The notes under the pieces were generated by a model. It worked only from the letters and a program-made list of their open reading frames with translations, was not told the origin of the DNA and made no database searches. The translations under genes and the position numbers were made by a program. Shown piece by piece: positions 22,488 through 30,756 of a stretch of 46,576 nucleotides of DNA. Source of the DNA: CAYRWR01 sp964537555 (GTDB lineage: Bacteria > Spirochaetota > Brevinematia > Brevinematales > CAYRWR01); contig CAZIAD010000028.1 in NCBI GenBank assembly GCA_964537555.1, positions 1 to 46,576 of the forward strand, given 5' to 3'. How positions within the stretch are numbered: position 1 is the stretch's first letter; each line of letters starts with the position of its first letter.

Positions 22488-22579
22488 TTATGGACTCCCG
22501 GTATAGCATATTAATATGTGAACCTTTTATTTTTCAGTATATATAATATCTTTTTTTGGATTATCTGGCAAGTCTGCTA

Positions 22580-22608
22580 TTGTCAAACAGTCGCACCTGT
22601 ACTATAAT
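22580..22608 (+). promoter_or_regulatory. uvrB promoter
   Basis: TTGTCA (22580-22585), 17 bp, TATAAT (22603-22608), 40 bp before the uvrB ATG. No recognisable LexA-type palindrome overlaps it. Confidence 0.8.
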
Positions 22609-22648
22609 ATGGAGTGATCACCCGTCAAAAAAGTTACAGGAGTAGTAA

Positions 22649-24631
22649 ATGCCCCCTTTTAAGATACACAGCCCTTATGAGGCAGCCGGAGATCAACCAG
22701 CCGCTATAGCCTCCCTGGTGGAAAACTTTCGATCCGGTATCAATATGCAAACCCTGCTCGGGGTGACTGGATCAGGAAAGACCTTTACCATGGCCCGGGT
22801 CATTGAGGAACTGCAGACCCCTACCCTCATCCTGTCCCATAACAAGACCCTGGCGGCCCAGTTATTCCGGGAGTTTAAAGATTTCTTCCCTGAAAATGCG
22901 GTAGAGTACTTTGTATCCTACTATGATTACTACCAGCCTGAAGCCTATGTGCCCCAGAGAGACCTCTACATAGAAAAAGAATCCCAGATCAATGATGAGA
23001 TAGACAGGATGCGGGTATCCAGTGTAGCATCCCTGCTCGACCGGAAAGATGTACTGGTGGTGGCCTCAGTGTCCTGTATATACGGCCTGGGAGCCCCTAC
23101 CGATTTTAAAGAGCTGATACTCCTGCTCAAGAAAGGGATGGAAGTCAGTCGTGAAGACCTTATCAGGCATCTTATCCGTATCCAGTATGAAAGATCTGAT
23201 TTCGATATGGGCCGGGCGGCATTCAGGGTCAAAGGGGATATTATCGACATTCATGTGGCCTATTCCCGTGAAGTAGTGCGTATAGAGATGTTTGGAGATG
23301 AGATAGAAGCGCTTAAGCGAGTGCATTTCCTTACCGGCCAGCTCATTGAGGAACTGGAGCGTATCGTGATTTATCCGGCAAAGCTCTTCCTGACTACCGA
23401 AGACAAGATAAAAGTGGCCATAGATAATATAGAGGCTGAGCTCCAGGAGCGGCTGACAGAACTGAAAAATGAGGGAAAAGTGCTGGAAGCCCATCGCCTG
23501 GAAAGCCGCACTCACTATGACATGGAGATGCTCCAGGAAATGGGTTACTGTAACGGTATAGAAAACTATTCCCGTCATCTCACCTTACGTAATCCGGGAG
23601 ACCGGCCCTTTACCCTGCTGGATTACTACCCGGAAGACTTCCTGTTCATTATAGATGAGTCCCATGCCTCTATTCCCCAGCTGGGAGGGATGTATAATGG
23701 TGACCGGAGCCGCAAACAGACTCTGGTAGATTTCGGGTTCCGACTCCCTTCAGCCCTGGACAACCGGCCCATGAAATTCGAAGAGACTTCCAGCTTTTTT
23801 CACCGGACCTTATTCGTATCTGCCACTCCGGGCCCCTATGAGCTGGAACATGGAGAGTCTATAGTGGAGCAGATCATCAGGCCTACAGGGCTGCTGGACC
23901 CGGAGATCGAAGTGCGCCCCAGCCAGGGCCAGATCGAGGATATTATCCTGGAAGCCCGGGAGCGTATTGCCCAGAATGAACGTATCCTCATCACTACTCT
24001 CACCAAGAAGATGTCCGAGGATCTGAGTGAATACCTGCAGGAAAGCGGCTTTAAAGTCAAATACCTTCACTCAGAGATAGAGACTATAGAACGGGTCGAG
24101 ATCTTACGGGACCTGCGTCTGGGTAAACATGACATAGTAGTAGGTATTAACCTCCTTCGGGAAGGGATAGACCTGCCTGAAGTGTCTCTGGTCTGTATTC
24201 TGGATGCCGATAAAATGGGCTTTCTAAGAGGGGAGCGCAGTCTCATTCAGACCATAGGACGCTCCGCCCGTAATGTCAATGGAAAAGTAATCATGTATGC
24301 CGATACCCATAGCGAAGCCATGCAGAAAGCAATAGCTGAGACAGACCGTCGCCGGGCCATACAGCTCAGGTATAACCAGGAACATGGGATCACTCCCCAG
24401 ACTATTAGTAAAGAGATACATGATATTCTGGAACGTAAGATCGAAAAAGACGAAGCGGAAAAGAAACACTCCGCTAAACAATTGGTAGAAACCTATAAAA
24501 AGAAATTCATTGAAAAGGATAAGCTGCTCAGTGAGCTGGAAGCACTGATGTTTCAATATGCTGAAGACCTGCAGTTTGAAGATGCGGCCCGGGTCAGAGA
24601 TGAGATCAAGGCTCTGAAAAAGGAGAGCTAA
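22649..24631 (+). CDS. uvrB: Excinuclease ABC subunit B
   Basis: A 660-residue UvrB of nucleotide excision repair, the ATP-driven damage verification subunit that is loaded by UvrA and recruits UvrC. Walker A GVTGSGKT lies at 38-45, the DNA-clamping beta-hairpin YYDYYQPEAYVP at 91-102, Walker B FIIDESH near 335, and the helicase motif VI region QTIGRSARN around 535. The C-terminal UVR motif (FQYAEDLQFEDAARVRDEI) closes the protein. Length is standard. SD AGGAG precedes the ATG. It overlaps the stop of the convergent lipoprotein gene by 4 bp. Confidence 0.98.
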   Translation: MPPFKIHSPYEAAGDQPAAIASLVENFRSGINMQTLLGVTGSGKTFTMARVIEELQTPTLILSHNKTLAAQLFREFKDFFPENAVEYFVSYYDYYQPEAYVPQRDLYIEKESQINDEIDRMRVSSVASLLDRKDVLVVASVSCIYGLGAPTDFKELILLLKKGMEVSREDLIRHLIRIQYERSDFDMGRAAFRVKGDIIDIHVAYSREVVRIEMFGDEIEALKRVHFLTGQLIEELERIVIYPAKLFLTTEDKIKVAIDNIEAELQERLTELKNEGKVLEAHRLESRTHYDMEMLQEMGYCNGIENYSRHLTLRNPGDRPFTLLDYYPEDFLFIIDESHASIPQLGGMYNGDRSRKQTLVDFGFRLPSALDNRPMKFEETSSFFHRTLFVSATPGPYELEHGESIVEQIIRPTGLLDPEIEVRPSQGQIEDIILEARERIAQNERILITTLTKKMSEDLSEYLQESGFKVKYLHSEIETIERVEILRDLRLGKHDIVVGINLLREGIDLPEVSLVCILDADKMGFLRGERSLIQTIGRSARNVNGKVIMYADTHSEAMQKAIAETDRRRAIQLRYNQEHGITPQTISKEIHDILERKIEKDEAEKKHSAKQLVETYKKKFIEKDKLLSELEALMFQYAEDLQFEDAARVRDEIKALKKES

Positions 24632-25047
24632 ATACCCCTGAGCTCACTCACTTTTAGGATATCACCTTCTTTTATACCTGACACCTCTACAGCAAAATCT
24701 TTGGAGCTGCTCGATTTAATGTACTCCCTGGCCAGTTCATGTCCCTTTTCATCGAAAAGGATAAATCCATACTGCGAGGTATTGGTATTTAGTAGCATCA
24801 TACCGTAACCTGAAAAAGCACACACTTCCAGACAGTGCCGGGTATGCTTAAAAGGAGAAAGCCTGATATCAGTGCCATCCATAGCGGTCTCTTTGACGCC
24901 GCACTGTTTATCCATGAGATAACCCTTGAGTATCAGTTTCTGACTTTGTGCTGTAGTCACTGAGGCCACGGGGGTCTTGCCGGTTTTATCAGTACAGCTC
25001 ATAATAAGCAGAAAAAACAGGGCAAAAAGGGTAACTAAATTTTTCAT
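24628..25047 (-). CDS. Putative lipoprotein with conserved Cys/His region
   Basis: A 139-residue lipoprotein with signal peptide and lipobox LIMSC (Cys18). The mature part contains GYLMDKQCGVKE near 41-52 and HTRHCLEVCAFSGYGMML around 69-86. This G-x-x-x-D-x-x-C then H-x-x-C-x-x-x-C pattern occurs in many small exported proteins of unknown role and could bind a metal or form disulfides. The C-terminal half is a small beta domain. SD GGAGGG precedes the ATG. It is convergent with uvrB, 4-bp overlap, and downstream of the MarC gene without a shared promoter seen. Confidence 0.75.
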   Translation of the reverse strand: MKNLVTLFALFFLLIMSCTDKTGKTPVASVTTAQSQKLILKGYLMDKQCGVKETAMDGTDIRLSPFKHTRHCLEVCAFSGYGMMLLNTNTSQYGFILFDEKGHELAREYIKSSSSKDFAVEVSGIKEGDILKVSELRGI

Positions 25048-25119
25048 AATCCCTCCTTTTAACTATTCTACTACACACCACGCTGAATGTCAATATATTA
25101 CATAGGGATTATGTAGGAT

Positions 25120-25737
25120 TTACTTCAGCAATTGCGGATTTTGCTTTATGAACTCCATGACACCGTTGGCTACCATTTGAATACCAATGGTAGCTACTAT
25201 GAGCCCGGTTATACGGATGAGGGCACCCACTACATGGTATTTGACCAGCACTCTATTGATAAAGCGGGAGGAAAGCATAAAGAGGTAATTTATCCCTACG
25301 ACCAGGACCAGGCCCAGGACAGTGATCCAGACACCATACTGTGAAGGGAATGAGACAGCTGCGGTGATGGTGGCGGGTCCGGCTATCATGGGGGATGCCA
25401 GGGGGACTATTGAGACATCTTCCAGGGTCTGATTAGGGTCCAGTTCAAAAAACACCCCTTTATTAAGAGCCTGAAAGCCTTTCATGACTAGTATAAGGCC
25501 ACCGGCAATCATAAAAGCGTAAATATTGACATGAAAAACAGAAGTCAGGATAAAGTTACCCACCAGTGCAAACAGGACCAGTATCAAAATTGCTACCACA
25601 GTAGATTTTGTTATCACATGCATAATATCTTTATGACTGGATTTCTGGGCCAGAGTAGACACTACAAAGATCTTGGATATAGGATTGATCAGGACCAGTA
25701 AGGCCAGACTGCAATCCAGAAGACTTTTCCATTCCAT
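25120..25737 (-). CDS. MarC family integral membrane protein
   Basis: A 205-residue protein of the MarC/UPF0056 family, inner-membrane proteins with six predicted spans and unsettled function (an earlier link to multiple antibiotic resistance was withdrawn). Family marks: LLVLINPISKIFV in the first span, and IVPLASPMIAGPATITAAV in the middle, with the conserved PLAxPxxxGPG-like turn. I place the start at the ATG at 25737, 5 bp after AGGAAGGA, rather than 12 codons upstream. Single gene. Confidence 0.88.
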   Translation of the reverse strand: MEWKSLLDCSLALLVLINPISKIFVVSTLAQKSSHKDIMHVITKSTVVAILILVLFALVGNFILTSVFHVNIYAFMIAGGLILVMKGFQALNKGVFFELDPNQTLEDVSIVPLASPMIAGPATITAAVSFPSQYGVWITVLGLVLVVGINYLFMLSSRFINRVLVKYHVVGALIRITGLIVATIGIQMVANGVMEFIKQNPQLLK

Positions 25738-25831
25738 ATTGATCCTTCCTCTTGTATCTATATACCCTGTCATTATACTAAATTATCCAGAGTAAAGCAA
25801 TACCCATAAAAAAATCATTGAATTACTCTAC

Positions 25832-25860
25832 TTGATTTATTAGTCTACCCCTGTTAAAAT
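25832..25860 (+). promoter_or_regulatory. Promoter of tRNA-Pro
   Basis: TTGATT (25832-25837), 17 bp, TAAAAT (25855-25860), 14 bp before the tRNA. Confidence 0.7.
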
Positions 25861-25874
25861 ATATCTCCATTAAA

Positions 25875-25948
25875 CGGGCTATAGCGCAGCTCGGTAGCGC
25901 GCTACGTTCGGGACGTAGAAGCCGAGAGTTCAAATCTCTCTAGCCCGA
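25875..25948 (+). tRNA. tRNA-Pro (CGG)
   Basis: A 74-nt cloverleaf: acceptor CGGGCTA / TAGCCCG, D-arm with GGTAGCGCGC, anticodon stem CTACG/CGTAG with loop TTCGGGA giving anticodon CGG, and T-arm GAGAG-TTCAAAT-CTCTC. Discriminator A, CCA not encoded. Its last 23 bases and terminator reappear 277 bp downstream. Confidence 0.97.
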
Positions 25949-25952
25949 ATCA

Positions 25953-25987
25953 TTAAGAGACTATCTGAAAGGATGGTCTCTTTTTTT
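25953..25987 (+). terminator. Terminator after tRNA-Pro
   Basis: AGAGAC paired with GTCTCT around an A/T-rich loop, then seven T. A close copy lies at 26231-26263. Confidence 0.8.
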
Positions 25988-26054
25988 CATATATCGAATT
26001 CCCAGAAACAGATGCACCAGGCTTTGTATAAACCAAATCCCTCTGTCTTAAAAA

Positions 26055-26202
26055 GCTACCAGGTAGCGCGCCAGTTCTGTGACGCGCACGGATGCGCTAA
26101 CTCCGGCGGGCGCACGATGCGCAGGAGCCGGAGGACGGTGAAGCCGATGACAGCCATGGAAGGCTTAACTCCGGTGGTGCCACGGATGGCAAGGAACCGG
26201 AG
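26055..26202 (+). ncRNA. Tandem hairpin array with GGA-containing loops
   Basis: Successive hairpins: GCGCA-CGGA-TGCGC (26084-26097); outer CTCCGGC/GCCGGAG (26101-26133) holding GCGCA-CGA-TGCGC (26110-26122); AGCC-ATGGAA-GGCT (26152-26165); outer CTCCGGT/ACCGGAG (26169-26202) holding TGCCA-CGGA-TGGCA (26178-26191). The loops of two carry CACGGATG (26087-26094 and 26181-26188), which fits the CsrA/RsmA consensus CANGGAYG displayed in a stem-loop, and further GGA triplets lie in the other loops and junctions. A terminator follows at 26231. It could be a CsrB-like decoy RNA transcribed with the tRNA, or a mobile hairpin repeat family. No csrA gene is in the window. Confidence 0.45.
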
Positions 26203-26226
26203 GAGTTCAAATCTCTCTAGCCCGAA
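26062..26226 (+). pseudogene. Broken tRNA-Pro copy interrupted by a hairpin array
   Basis: GGTAGCGCGC of the tRNA-Pro D-arm (25893-25902) recurs at 26062-26071, followed with spacing changes by GTTC and ACG. The T-arm and acceptor 3' strand recur at 26203-26225. Between them about 120 bp of hairpin sequence replace the anticodon arm, and a matching 5' acceptor strand is missing. It therefore cannot fold as a tRNA. A relic split by insertion is the simplest reading, though a chance D-arm match is possible. Confidence 0.45.
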
Positions 26227-26230
26227 AACT

Positions 26231-26263
26231 AAGAGACTGTCTGACAAGATGGTCTCTTTTTTT
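26231..26263 (+). terminator. Second copy of the tRNA-Pro terminator
   Basis: AGAGAC / GTCTCT with a loop like that of the first copy, then seven T. It would end a transcript carrying the hairpin array. Confidence 0.75.
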
Positions 26264-26353
26264 ATTTAAATATAAAACTTTCTATTAATTGCTATTTTTC
26301 AGGCTTGGCATTAAATTATGCGGCTTTTAAGTAATATATTTTAAGGATGTGAA

Positions 26354-28324
26354 ATGGCAAACGGGAAAAAAGTGAATGACCTTAAATCTGTGGAAGAACC
26401 TCCTTCTGCGGCTCGCAACAAACAGAAAAAGATCATTCGTTCTCTGGGTCCTGTCAAGGATCTGGAAAAACACACCAGTGCTCACTGGTGGAATCAGATA
26501 TTTAACTCTCTTTACCTCAAGACTGACGGTGATGTCGTTCAGGATCAGGAAATTACCCGTCAGGAGATCGATTCCTTTATCACTATCCTGGATATAAAAA
26601 AAGATGAGAATGTACTGGATCTGTGCTGCGGACAGGGCCGCCATAGCCTGGAGCTGGCCCGCAGGGGATTTCTCAATGTAGAAGGAATGGATCGCAGTCA
26701 TTACCTCATACAAAGAGCCCGGAGTAGTGCCCGAAAACAGAGCCTGGCCATACGGTATAAAGAGGGAGATGCCCGAAAACTGCCCTATGCCAGTGATAGT
26801 TTTGATAAAGTCATGCTCTTGGGTAATAGTTTCGGATATTTTGAGACTGTTATGGATGATGAGAGAGTCCTTAAAGAAGTCTTCCGCATCCTTAAACCCC
26901 GGGGTGAGATACTGCTGGACCTCTCCGATGGAGAATACCTGAAGTCCAGCTTCCAGCCCCGCAGCTGGGAGTGGATAGATAAAAACCATTTTGTGTGCCG
27001 GGAAAGAAGCCTGTCCCGTGACGAGCAAAAACTGATCAGCCGGGAAGTCATCACGCATGTGGAAAAAGGCGTACTGGCCGACCAGTTTTACTCCGAACGC
27101 CTCTATACTGAAGAGAGTATTACGGGTCTTCTTAAAAGAATAGGCTTTAGTGATATCAAATCCCATGGAATGATAAAGACCGAGTCTCTTCGTAACCAGG
27201 ACATGGGTATGATGGAACAGCGTATAGTGGTCACTGCTATGGTCAAAAAAGACTGGAGCCCGGTAAAAGCAAGCAAGGGTGCCCGCCAGAAAAATGTTAC
27301 AGTGATACTGGGAGATCCCAATAAAGCGGATATCATCAAACCGGGGTCAACCTTTGATGAAGATGACTATTACACTATCGATGCCCTCAAAAGTGCCCTT
27401 CACAATCTGCCTGGTTATAAGTTTTCTTATCTTAATCAGCATGATGAACTGATCAATGATCTCATCAAACTGAAAGGAAAGACAGATTATGTCTTCAACC
27501 TGTGCGATGAAGGTTACATGAACCTGGCTGTAAAAGAACTGCACATTCCGGCATTCCTGGAAATGCTGGATATACCTTACACCGGGTCCAACCCCCAGTG
27601 TCTGTCCTACTGTTATGACAAGTCACTGGTCCGGGGTATTGCCCAGGAAATGGAAATACCGACTCCACGGGGTATGTTTGTCAACCCTGAAGATTCCCTG
27701 TTTGAACTGGGATTTGACTTCCCGGTCATCATCAAACCTAACTTCGGTGACAGCTCCTTTGGGATAACTCAAAAAAGCGTAGCCCACACAGTAGAACAGG
27801 TCATTGCGGCCATCTCCCGTATCCGTGACCAGTTCGGCTACAATAAACCTATCCTGGTCGAAGAATTTCTGACGGGTGCTGATATCACTGTGGGTATTCT
27901 GGGTAACCCTCCCGAAGACTACACTGTACTTCCGATAGTGGAAGAAGACTATAGCTGCCTCCCTCCCGACCTGCCCAAGATCGCCGGTTATGAAGCGAAG
28001 TGGGATCCCAGCTCGCCCTACTGGAACCTGAAGTCACTCCCCATACAGCTGGATGATACTATCAGGCAAAACCTGGAAGGCTGGTGTCTCAAGATGGTGG
28101 AACGTCTGGACTGCAGGGATTACACCCGGCTGGACTGGCGTCTGGATAATAATGGCATTCCCCGCCTTCTGGAAGTGAATCCCAACCCGGGATGGTGCTG
28201 GGATGGACACCTTAATAAAATGGCAGCCCTGGCTGAAATGAATTACAGCCAGATGCTCAAGGTCATTTTAGAATCTGCAGAAAGAAGGCTGAAGATATTT
28301 GAAACGGTGCGAAACAATGTATAG
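26354..28324 (+). CDS. Fusion: SAM methyltransferase plus D-Ala-D-Ala ligase-like ATP-grasp
   Basis: A 656-residue fusion of two enzymes. Residues about 40-300 are a class I SAM-dependent methyltransferase: VLDLCCGQGRHSLE (87-100), MDRSHYLIQRA (112-122), a motif near KEGDARKLPYASDSFDKVM (136-154). Residues about 314-650 are an ATP-grasp domain of the D-alanine-D-alanine ligase type: PYTGSNPQC (408-416), DKSLVRGIA (422-430), VIIKPNFGDSSFGI (458-471), VEEFLTG (502-508), RLDWRLD (592-598) and the metal site LLEVNPNPG (605-613). Both active sites look intact. It may make and methylate an amide-linked small molecule or a modified dipeptide; this is inferred. SD AAGGATG precedes the ATG; a terminator follows the stop. 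It stands alone, just after the tRNA-Pro repeat. Confidence 0.88.
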   Translation: MANGKKVNDLKSVEEPPSAARNKQKKIIRSLGPVKDLEKHTSAHWWNQIFNSLYLKTDGDVVQDQEITRQEIDSFITILDIKKDENVLDLCCGQGRHSLELARRGFLNVEGMDRSHYLIQRARSSARKQSLAIRYKEGDARKLPYASDSFDKVMLLGNSFGYFETVMDDERVLKEVFRILKPRGEILLDLSDGEYLKSSFQPRSWEWIDKNHFVCRERSLSRDEQKLISREVITHVEKGVLADQFYSERLYTEESITGLLKRIGFSDIKSHGMIKTESLRNQDMGMMEQRIVVTAMVKKDWSPVKASKGARQKNVTVILGDPNKADIIKPGSTFDEDDYYTIDALKSALHNLPGYKFSYLNQHDELINDLIKLKGKTDYVFNLCDEGYMNLAVKELHIPAFLEMLDIPYTGSNPQCLSYCYDKSLVRGIAQEMEIPTPRGMFVNPEDSLFELGFDFPVIIKPNFGDSSFGITQKSVAHTVEQVIAAISRIRDQFGYNKPILVEEFLTGADITVGILGNPPEDYTVLPIVEEDYSCLPPDLPKIAGYEAKWDPSSPYWNLKSLPIQLDDTIRQNLEGWCLKMVERLDCRDYTRLDWRLDNNGIPRLLEVNPNPGWCWDGHLNKMAALAEMNYSQMLKVILESAERRLKIFETVRNNV

Positions 28325-28341
28325 ATCATGACTCAATGAAG

Positions 28342-28374
28342 AGAGGCTGCCTGAACCGGGCAGCCTCTTTTTTT
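28342..28374 (+). terminator. Terminator between two convergent genes
   Basis: AGAGGCTGCC (28342-28351) and GGCAGCCTCT (28359-28368) followed by TTTTTTTATT. Runs into the 3' end of the convergent small membrane gene. Confidence 0.85.
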
Positions 28375-28807
28375 ATTTCTTTTTGTACAGATCCGGATAG
28401 AATTTTACCATACACTCCGGGCACATTCCATGTGAAAACTGAGCTTCTGTCCTGTCCTGGATATATTTTTCTATAGGGATCCATTTATCATCCAGGCGGA
28501 TCTTTTTGCAGCTGGCGCAGACCGGTAAAAATCCTCTGAGATAGCGTAATCGGTGTAATACATGAGAAATATTGCTAAATACGATAATAGCCAGAATAAT
28601 AATGAGAATAGTCTCCAGTACGTTTTCAGGCCAGACATAGTGGCGGGAAGGCACCCCAAATAACAGATGTTTGATATCCAGAAGACTACTGAGCCATATC
28701 ATGAGCAGGACTATCACAAATCCCATTGCCACTCTAAAGATGATCCTGCGCCGAATAGTCTCCAGTGGTAAGGCTGGTAGGGGTTGGACTATATCAGGTT
28801 TCTTCAA
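28373..28807 (-). CDS. Small membrane protein with a Cys-rich C-terminal motif
   Basis: A 144-residue protein with two membrane spans (FRVAMGFVIVLLMIWLSSLL and ETILIIILAIIVFSNI) and a cytoplasmic or periplasmic tail bearing CASCKKIRLDDKWIPIEKYI, then FSHGMCPECMVKFYPDLY. That C-x-x-C ... C-x-x-C pair with FSHGxCPEC is often found as the tail of PAS-type sensor proteins and probably binds zinc. Here it is joined to a simple membrane anchor, without sensor or kinase domains. I choose the TTG at 28807, 7 nt after AGGAG, as start; the frame is open 40 codons further upstream, without a good SD. Function unknown. Confidence 0.65.
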   Translation of the reverse strand: MKKPDIVQPLPALPLETIRRRIIFRVAMGFVIVLLMIWLSSLLDIKHLLFGVPSRHYVWPENVLETILIIILAIIVFSNISHVLHRLRYLRGFLPVCASCKKIRLDDKWIPIEKYIQDRTEAQFSHGMCPECMVKFYPDLYKKK

Positions 28808-28948
28808 CTTCTGTCTCCTGCCATCTATCAAAATAAATATTCCATCTGGAAATATTGTATTGACAAATCGGAACTCAGTCAATGAAAAACGGGCAGATTT
28901 TGAAAAATATTTATTTGAATATATCATCCAAAATCTCTCATTAGAAAA

Positions 28949-28976
28949 AGTCCCCTGTCTGCTTAAACAGGGGACT
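28949..28976 (-). terminator. Terminator after the transhydrogenase operon
   Basis: Ten-bp stem AGTCCCCTGT / ACAGGGGACT (28949-28958, 28967-28976), followed on the - strand by TTTTTCT, 8 bp after the pntB stop. Confidence 0.85.
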
Positions 28977-28983
28977 CATAGAC

Positions 28984-30468
28984 TTAATCTTTTAAATCTT
29001 TGAACTCGGCTACCAGTCCTGAAATGGACTCTTTGGCATCACCAAACAGCATACGGGTGTTTTCTTTAAAAAACAGGGGATTGTCTATTCCGGCAAATCC
29101 GGAGGCCATGGATCTCTTGAGCACAAATACCGTTCGCGCTTTATCCACCTCGATGATAGGCATTCCGTATATAGAGGACGATTCATCATCCCGCGCTGAG
29201 GGGTTGACCACATCATTGGCACCGATCACTATAGCTACATCTACTGACTCCATCACGGGATTGACATCATCGGGTTCTACCAGCAGATCATAGCTTACAT
29301 TGGCTTCAGCCAGAAGCACATTCATATGCCCCGGCATACGACCTGCCACCGGGTGTATAGCATACCTGACTTCACAGCCGTTCTCCTGGAGTAATTCACC
29401 CAGCTCTCTGACTGCATGCTGGGCCTGGGCTACTGCCATACCATAGCCGGGAACAAAGGTGACAGAACTGGCTGCTTCCAGTATCATGAAGGCATCCTGT
29501 ACATTTATCGGTTTGACCTCACCCTGCTGCTGTGAAGAATCACCACTGGATGTAGCAGATCCAAATCCACTAAACAGTACATTGCCCAATGAACGGTTCA
29601 TGGCTTTAGTCATAATGACGGTCAAAATGATTCCACTGGCACCTACCAGAGCCCCGCTCACTATGAGCACATTATTATTGATCACAAATCCGGCTGCCAC
29701 TGCGGCTATACCGGAGTAGGAATTTAAAAGTGAGATCACTACCGGCATATCAGCTCCACCTATGGGAATGACAAAGGTCACCCCAAACAGCATGGATACC
29801 GCCAGTAAAACGATAAACAGGGTATAACTCTTTTCCGCTGCCGGATTCAGTACCAGAAATACCCCGGCCGTCAGCAGTCCCAGGATGATGATCAGATTGG
29901 CCAGTTTCTGTCCTTTAAATAAAATAGGCTTTCCGGTCATTTTTTGAGCCAGCTTGGCCCAGGCGATCAGTGAGCCGCTAAAAGTGACGCCCCCGATCAG
30001 TACCGCAAAAAAGATAGCTATCATAGTCACGACTGGAATACCTGTAGTTCCTGCCTCTACCATGCGATGGTATTCAGCCCAACCTACCAGAAGTGAAGCA
30101 ATACCACCAAAACCATTGAACAGGGCTACCATTTGGGGCATCTCTGTCATCTGCACCACGCGCGCTGATATCACTCCTACGATGGATCCCAGGGCTACCC
30201 CTACAATGATCCACTCATAAGTGATCACATTCTGATCGAGCAGGGTCACCACCACTGCAATCAGCATACCGACGGCTGATATCAGGTTACCCTTACGGGC
30301 ACTGGCCGGTGAAGACAGCATCTTAAGCCCCACGATAAACAGAGCTGCAGCCAGCATATAGGACAGGTTGATCACACTAGGAAGCCAGCCTCCCTGGTTG
30401 ACCAGAGGTGCTACAGAATTGGTCACCAGGTTAGTGATCACATTACTGATAGTTATTATATTTGTCAT
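28984..30468 (-). CDS. pntB: NAD(P) transhydrogenase subunit beta
   Basis: A 494-residue PntB, the membrane and NADP(H)-binding subunit of the proton-translocating transhydrogenase that couples proton inflow to hydride transfer from NADH to NADP+. The N-terminal two thirds carry about nine membrane spans. The C-terminal domain starts near residue 310, with GYGMAVAQAQHAVRELGELL, HPVAGRMPGHMNVLLAEA, VIVIGANDVVNPSA and IPIIEVDKA as in the NADP(H)-binding dIII domain. The length is slightly above E. coli PntB (462). Start behind weak SD AGGGGTG. Last gene of the three-gene operon. Confidence 0.96.
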   Translation of the reverse strand: MTNIITISNVITNLVTNSVAPLVNQGGWLPSVINLSYMLAAALFIVGLKMLSSPASARKGNLISAVGMLIAVVVTLLDQNVITYEWIIVGVALGSIVGVISARVVQMTEMPQMVALFNGFGGIASLLVGWAEYHRMVEAGTTGIPVVTMIAIFFAVLIGGVTFSGSLIAWAKLAQKMTGKPILFKGQKLANLIIILGLLTAGVFLVLNPAAEKSYTLFIVLLAVSMLFGVTFVIPIGGADMPVVISLLNSYSGIAAVAAGFVINNNVLIVSGALVGASGIILTVIMTKAMNRSLGNVLFSGFGSATSSGDSSQQQGEVKPINVQDAFMILEAASSVTFVPGYGMAVAQAQHAVRELGELLQENGCEVRYAIHPVAGRMPGHMNVLLAEANVSYDLLVEPDDVNPVMESVDVAIVIGANDVVNPSARDDESSSIYGMPIIEVDKARTVFVLKRSMASGFAGIDNPLFFKENTRMLFGDAKESISGLVAEFKDLKD

Positions 30469-30477
30469 TTAACACCC

Positions 30478-30756
30478 CTACTTCACTTTTTTCTTAAACA
30501 TGGCCAGCATCCGGTCTGTGACCAGGTATCCCCCTACCACATTGATTGTGGCAAAGGCTACTGCCGCGGTTCCCAGTATAATGGATAAGACCTTCATATC
30601 TTTGGCAAAACCGGCCGAGAGCAGGGCTCCCACCAGGGTAATGCCTGAGATGGCATTGGATCCTGACATAAGAGGGGTGTGCAGGGTCGAAGGGACCCGT
30701 GAAATGAGCTCAAAACCTAAGAATACCGATAATATTAATATAAAAATAACTTCCAT
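30478..30756 (-). CDS. NAD(P) transhydrogenase subunit alpha part 2
   Basis: A 92-residue membrane protein with three spans, corresponding to the C-terminal membrane part of the single alpha chain of E. coli. Key segment: LGFELISRVPSTLHTPLMSGSNAISG (about 13-38), with the conserved HTPLMS. In many bacteria the alpha subunit is split into two proteins, as here. It begins at the base after the stop of alpha part 1 and precedes pntB by 9 bp. Confidence 0.93.
   Translation of the reverse strand: MEVIFILILSVFLGFELISRVPSTLHTPLMSGSNAISGITLVGALLSAGFAKDMKVLSIILGTAAVAFATINVVGGYLVTDRMLAMFKKKVK

Larger units (their letters stand above)
25926..26226 (+). repeat. Direct repeat of the tRNA-Pro 3' end
   Basis: The 24-mer from GAGTTCAAATC to CTAGCCCGAA occurs at 25926-25949 and again at 26203-26226, each followed by a similar terminator (four or so differences). 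Such duplications arise from integration into tRNA genes or from tandem tRNA units like the E. coli tyrT repeats. Confidence 0.9.

Noticed and set aside
26203..26226. Second complete tRNA gene
   Set aside because: Only the T-arm and the acceptor 3' strand are present; there is no matching 5' acceptor strand or anticodon arm.
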